A stretch of 15,628 bases of DNA from Lachnospiraceae bacterium. GTDB lineage: Bacteria; Bacillota; Clostridia; Lachnospirales; Lachnospiraceae. Below the pieces are notes generated by a model that was not told the DNA's origin, made no database searches, and was given only the letters and a program-made list of their open reading frames with translations. Within the stretch, counting starts at the first letter, position 1. Each line of letters opens with the position of its first letter. Shown piece after piece: positions 13,456-15,628 of this stretch. Position numbers and translations under genes: made by a program. The stretch covers positions 1-15,628 of the forward strand of contig CAAGSD010000118.1 of NCBI GenBank assembly GCA_900772845.1. The letters run 5' to 3'.

Positions 13456-14987
13456 ATCGTCCCAGGTGGCTTACTGGTAATATCATACATTACCCGATTC
13501 ACATGGCTCACCTCATTGATGATCCTGCTGGTCACCTTCTGCAATACTTCATAAGGGATCTGTGCGCTCTCTGCGGTCATGAAGTCGATGGTCTTCACGG
13601 CTCTCAGTGCGATGGCGTAATCATAGGTTCTCTCATCCCCCATAACACCTACGGATCTCATATTAGTCAGGGCTGCGAAGTACTGGTTGATCTCGCGGTC
13701 CAGACCTGCGTTAGCGATTTCCTCGCGGTAGATGGCATCTGCATCCTGTACGATCTTGACCTTCTCAGCGGTCACTTCGCCGATGATACGGATACCCAGT
13801 CCGGGACCGGGGAACGGCTGACGGAATACCAGATGCTCCGGAATACCAAGCTCCAGTCCTACCTTACGGACCTCATCCTTGAACAGGTTGCGCAGAGGCT
13901 CGATGATCTCCTTGAAATCTACATAGTCGGGCAGGCCGCCTACGTTGTGATGGGACTTGATCACTGCGGATTCACCGCCCAGTCCGCTCTCTACCACATC
14001 GGGATAAATGGTTCCCTGTACCAGGAAATCCACAGCGCCGATCTTCTTCGCCTCTTCTTCGAAGACACGGATGAACTCTTCGCCGATGATCTTTCTCTTA
14101 TGCTCCGGCTCAGATACACCGGCCAACTTGCTATAGAAACGCTCCTGTGCATTCACCCGGATAAAATGCAGGTCATAATTGCCGTTGGGACCGAAGACTG
14201 CTTCTACCTCGTCGCCCTCGTTCTTACGGAGCAGGCCGTGATCTACGAAGACACAGGTCAGCTGCTCACCGACTGCCTTAGATAACAGTACTGCTGCCAC
14301 GGAGGAATCCACGCCGCCGGACAATGCACAGAGGACTTTACCATTACCAACCTTCTCACGGATTGCCTTAATGGACTCTTCCACGAAGGAATCCATCTTC
14401 CAGTCACCACAGCATCCGCAGATATTACGTACAAAATTATACAGCATCTTGGAGCCTTCCACGGTATGAAGTACTTCCGGATGGAACTGGATGGCATACA
14501 GCCCACGTTCTACGCACTCTGCTGCTGCCACAGGACAGTTTGCGGTGGTGGCCACGGCACGGAAACCGGGAGCCAGCTTGGAGATATAATCGAAATGACT
14601 CATCCAGCAGATCGTATTCTCGGATACATCGGAAAACAGCTGGGAACTGCGATCCACCTTCACCTCAGTCTTACCGTATTCCCGAACGGCTGCACGTTCT
14701 ACCTTACCGCCCAACACATGGGTCATCAGCTGTGCGCCGTAACAGAGTCCCAGCACGGGAACTCCTAAGTTAAACAGATCCTCGGAGCAGGTAGCTGCAC
14801 CGGGTTCATAGCAGCTTGCAGGGCCGCCGGTCAGGATGATTCCCTTAGGATTCATCGCTTTTATCTTATTCAAGTCTGTCTTGTAAGAGTAGATTTCGCA
14901 ATATACATTGCATTCTCTGACTCTTCTGGCGACCAGCTGATTGTACTGTCCGCCAAAATCAATGACAACTACCAGTTCTTTTTCCAT
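13443..14987 (-). CDS. guaA: GMP synthase (glutamine-hydrolysing)
   Basis: This enzyme converts XMP to GMP with glutamine and ATP in the last step of guanine nucleotide synthesis. The 514-aa protein is complete. The N-terminal class I glutamine amidotransferase has the nucleophile motif GLCYGAQLM and the His-Glu of QFHPEVLHT. The ATP-pyrophosphatase has the P-loop ALSGGVDSSVAA. The C-terminal dimerisation domain has RAVKTIDFMTA and ends KPPGTIEFE. I place the start at ATG 14987 (MEKELVVVIDFGGQYNQL), with GGAGG 6 nt upstream. A reading 20 codons longer would include the promoter. A TTGACT-17-TATAAT promoter lies directly upstream with a short leader, so there is no room for a guanine riboswitch. 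Its 3' end appears to serve as the island attachment site. Confidence 0.97.
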   Translation of the reverse strand: MEKELVVVIDFGGQYNQLVARRVRECNVYCEIYSYKTDLNKIKAMNPKGIILTGGPASCYEPGAATCSEDLFNLGVPVLGLCYGAQLMTHVLGGKVERAAVREYGKTEVKVDRSSQLFSDVSENTICWMSHFDYISKLAPGFRAVATTANCPVAAAECVERGLYAIQFHPEVLHTVEGSKMLYNFVRNICGCCGDWKMDSFVEESIKAIREKVGNGKVLCALSGGVDSSVAAVLLSKAVGEQLTCVFVDHGLLRKNEGDEVEAVFGPNGNYDLHFIRVNAQERFYSKLAGVSEPEHKRKIIGEEFIRVFEEEAKKIGAVDFLVQGTIYPDVVESGLGGESAVIKSHHNVGGLPDYVDFKEIIEPLRNLFKDEVRKVGLELGIPEHLVFRQPFPGPGLGIRIIGEVTAEKVKIVQDADAIYREEIANAGLDREINQYFAALTNMRSVGVMGDERTYDYAIALRAVKTIDFMTAESAQIPYEVLQKVTSRIINEVSHVNRVMYDITSKPPGTIEFE

Positions 14988-15018
14988 GGTTGTCCTCCAG
15001 TATATTTTTCTGTCCTCT

Positions 15019-15047
15019 ATTATAGGGTATGGTGCAGGGGAAGTCAA
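15019..15047 (-). promoter_or_regulatory. guaA promoter
   Basis: On the minus strand TTGACT (15047-15042), 17 bp and TATAAT (15024-15019). It overlaps the hairpin formed by 15031-15040 and 15049-15060, which includes the stop codon of the upstream deacetylase gene. That hairpin has no T-tract, so upstream transcription may read into guaA. Confidence 0.8.
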
Positions 15048-15050
15048 ACC

Positions 15051-15628
15051 CTACTGCACCAGTTCTTCCAATTTTCCGAAGGTATAGCCCATTTCTTCCC
15101 ATTTTGTGAGCAGCTCATCCAGAATCTCCCCATTGGTCTTCGAAGTATTATGTAACAGCACCACCGCTCCGGGGTGGATCCTGCCTGTCAGTTTGGAAAA
15201 AGCCTCCTCGTGGCTGGGCTGGGCATCCACATTCCAGTCCACATAAGCCAGACTCCAGAAAAAAGTGGAATACCCCAGATCCTTTGCCATCTGCAGATTC
15301 GTCTCACTGTATTTTCCCTGAGGTGGCCGGTAGTACATCGCCATCTCAGTGCCGGTGATTTCCTGAAAAAGTGTTCTCACGTCATCCATCTCTTTCTGAA
15401 AAGCCGCCGGATCCGAGATCTTCGACATGTCATAATGATGGTAAGTATGGTTTCCCACGGTGTGTCCTTCCTCCACCATGCGTTTCACCATCTCCGGTGC
15501 CGATTCCAGGAAATGTCCCACCACGAAAAAAGTAGCCGACACATTATGCTTTTTCAATGCATCCAGGATATTCTCAGTATTACCGTTCTCATAGCCGCAA
15601 TCAAACGTAAGATAAATCTTTTTCTCCC
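15051..15628 (-). CDS. Polysaccharide deacetylase, PdaA-like (5' end outside window)
   Basis: This is a NodB-fold hydrolase of the carbohydrate esterase 4 type. By resemblance to PdaA it would remove the acetyl group from N-acetylmuramic acid of peptidoglycan, as in spore-cortex delta-lactam formation, outside the membrane. The frame is open to the window edge, giving 191 visible residues. They begin EKKIYLTFDCGYENG, which is motif 1 with the first Asp present and Cys where many family members have a second metal-binding Asp; PdaA-type enzymes also lack that Asp. Motif 2 is GNHTYHHYDMS, motif 3 is YYRPPQGKYSE, motif 4 is FFWSLAYVDWNV and motif 5 is GAVVLLHNTSKTNGE. The TTG at 15557 is an internal Leu codon, not the start. 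The N-terminus and signal sequence are not visible. The gene ends 64 bp before guaA. Confidence 0.92.
   Translation of the reverse strand, partial: EKKIYLTFDCGYENGNTENILDALKKHNVSATFFVVGHFLESAPEMVKRMVEEGHTVGNHTYHHYDMSKISDPAAFQKEMDDVRTLFQEITGTEMAMYYRPPQGKYSETNLQMAKDLGYSTFFWSLAYVDWNVDAQPSHEEAFSKLTGRIHPGAVVLLHNTSKTNGEILDELLTKWEEMGYTFGKLEELVQ

Noticed and set aside
14988..15047. Guanine riboswitch or 20-codon longer guaA start
   Set aside because: The promoter TATAAT at 15019-15024 leaves a leader of only about 25 nt, and the longer reading would run through the promoter. The well-spaced GGAGG fixes the ATG at 14987.
1..15628. CRISPR array, tRNA or rRNA genes
   Set aside because: No regularly spaced repeats, cloverleaf with CCA-type acceptor, or rRNA signatures were seen on either strand.

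Overview
The window looks like a chromosome segment from a gut-type Clostridia, probably Lachnospiraceae. The evidence is a fused FeoA-FeoB iron transporter, a PdaA-type peptidoglycan deacetylase, low-to-mid G+C genes with strong AGGAGG-like ribosome sites, consensus sigma-A promoters, and short structured intergenic repeats. This is inference from gene content, not a phylogenetic result.

Layout. 1-133: the 5' end of a group IIC intron on the minus strand, cut by the window edge and sitting directly behind the terminator of the next gene. 150-1607 (-): an ALDH3-like aldehyde dehydrogenase. 1608-1957: a gene-free stretch with two large stem-loop elements and a terminator. 1958-3295 (-): an NSS/SNF sodium-dependent amino-acid-type transporter, divergent from a LysR regulator (3565-4440, +). 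The shared 269-bp spacer holds a perfect sigma-A promoter for lysR and, in the transporter leader, a clean three-way-junction RNA fold. 4567-6906 (-): FeoA-FeoB with a Fur-type box over its promoter. 7109-8605 (+): a chemoreceptor with a polytopic membrane N-terminus, followed 27 bp later by a small lipoprotein (8633-9376, +).

From about 9380 to 13442 is a visibly AT-rich accessory region packed against the 3' end of guaA (13443-14987, -). It reads as two adjacent small islands. The one next to guaA carries a DUF262 protein and a HEPN ribonuclease-like protein in overlapping genes. It is bounded by a 13-bp exact direct repeat of the guaA 3' end (13443-13455 and 11346-11358). The second carries an XRE regulator, an unrecognised 233-aa protein and a HicAB toxin-antitoxin pair. 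Both islands end in the same ~100-bp sequence (9382-9480 and 11381-11478, with 39 bp identical), which carries TGTTGCCA arm-like motifs. No integrase is present, so both would have to be mobilised in trans or are relics.

The window closes with a partial PdaA-like polysaccharide deacetylase (15051-15628, -).

Most interesting items: the DUF262-HEPN module as a candidate defence system on a minimal guaA island, the three-way-junction leader of the transporter, the group IIC intron behind a terminator, and the 21-bp perfect operator beside a promoter whose -35 lies inside the upstream gene's terminator.
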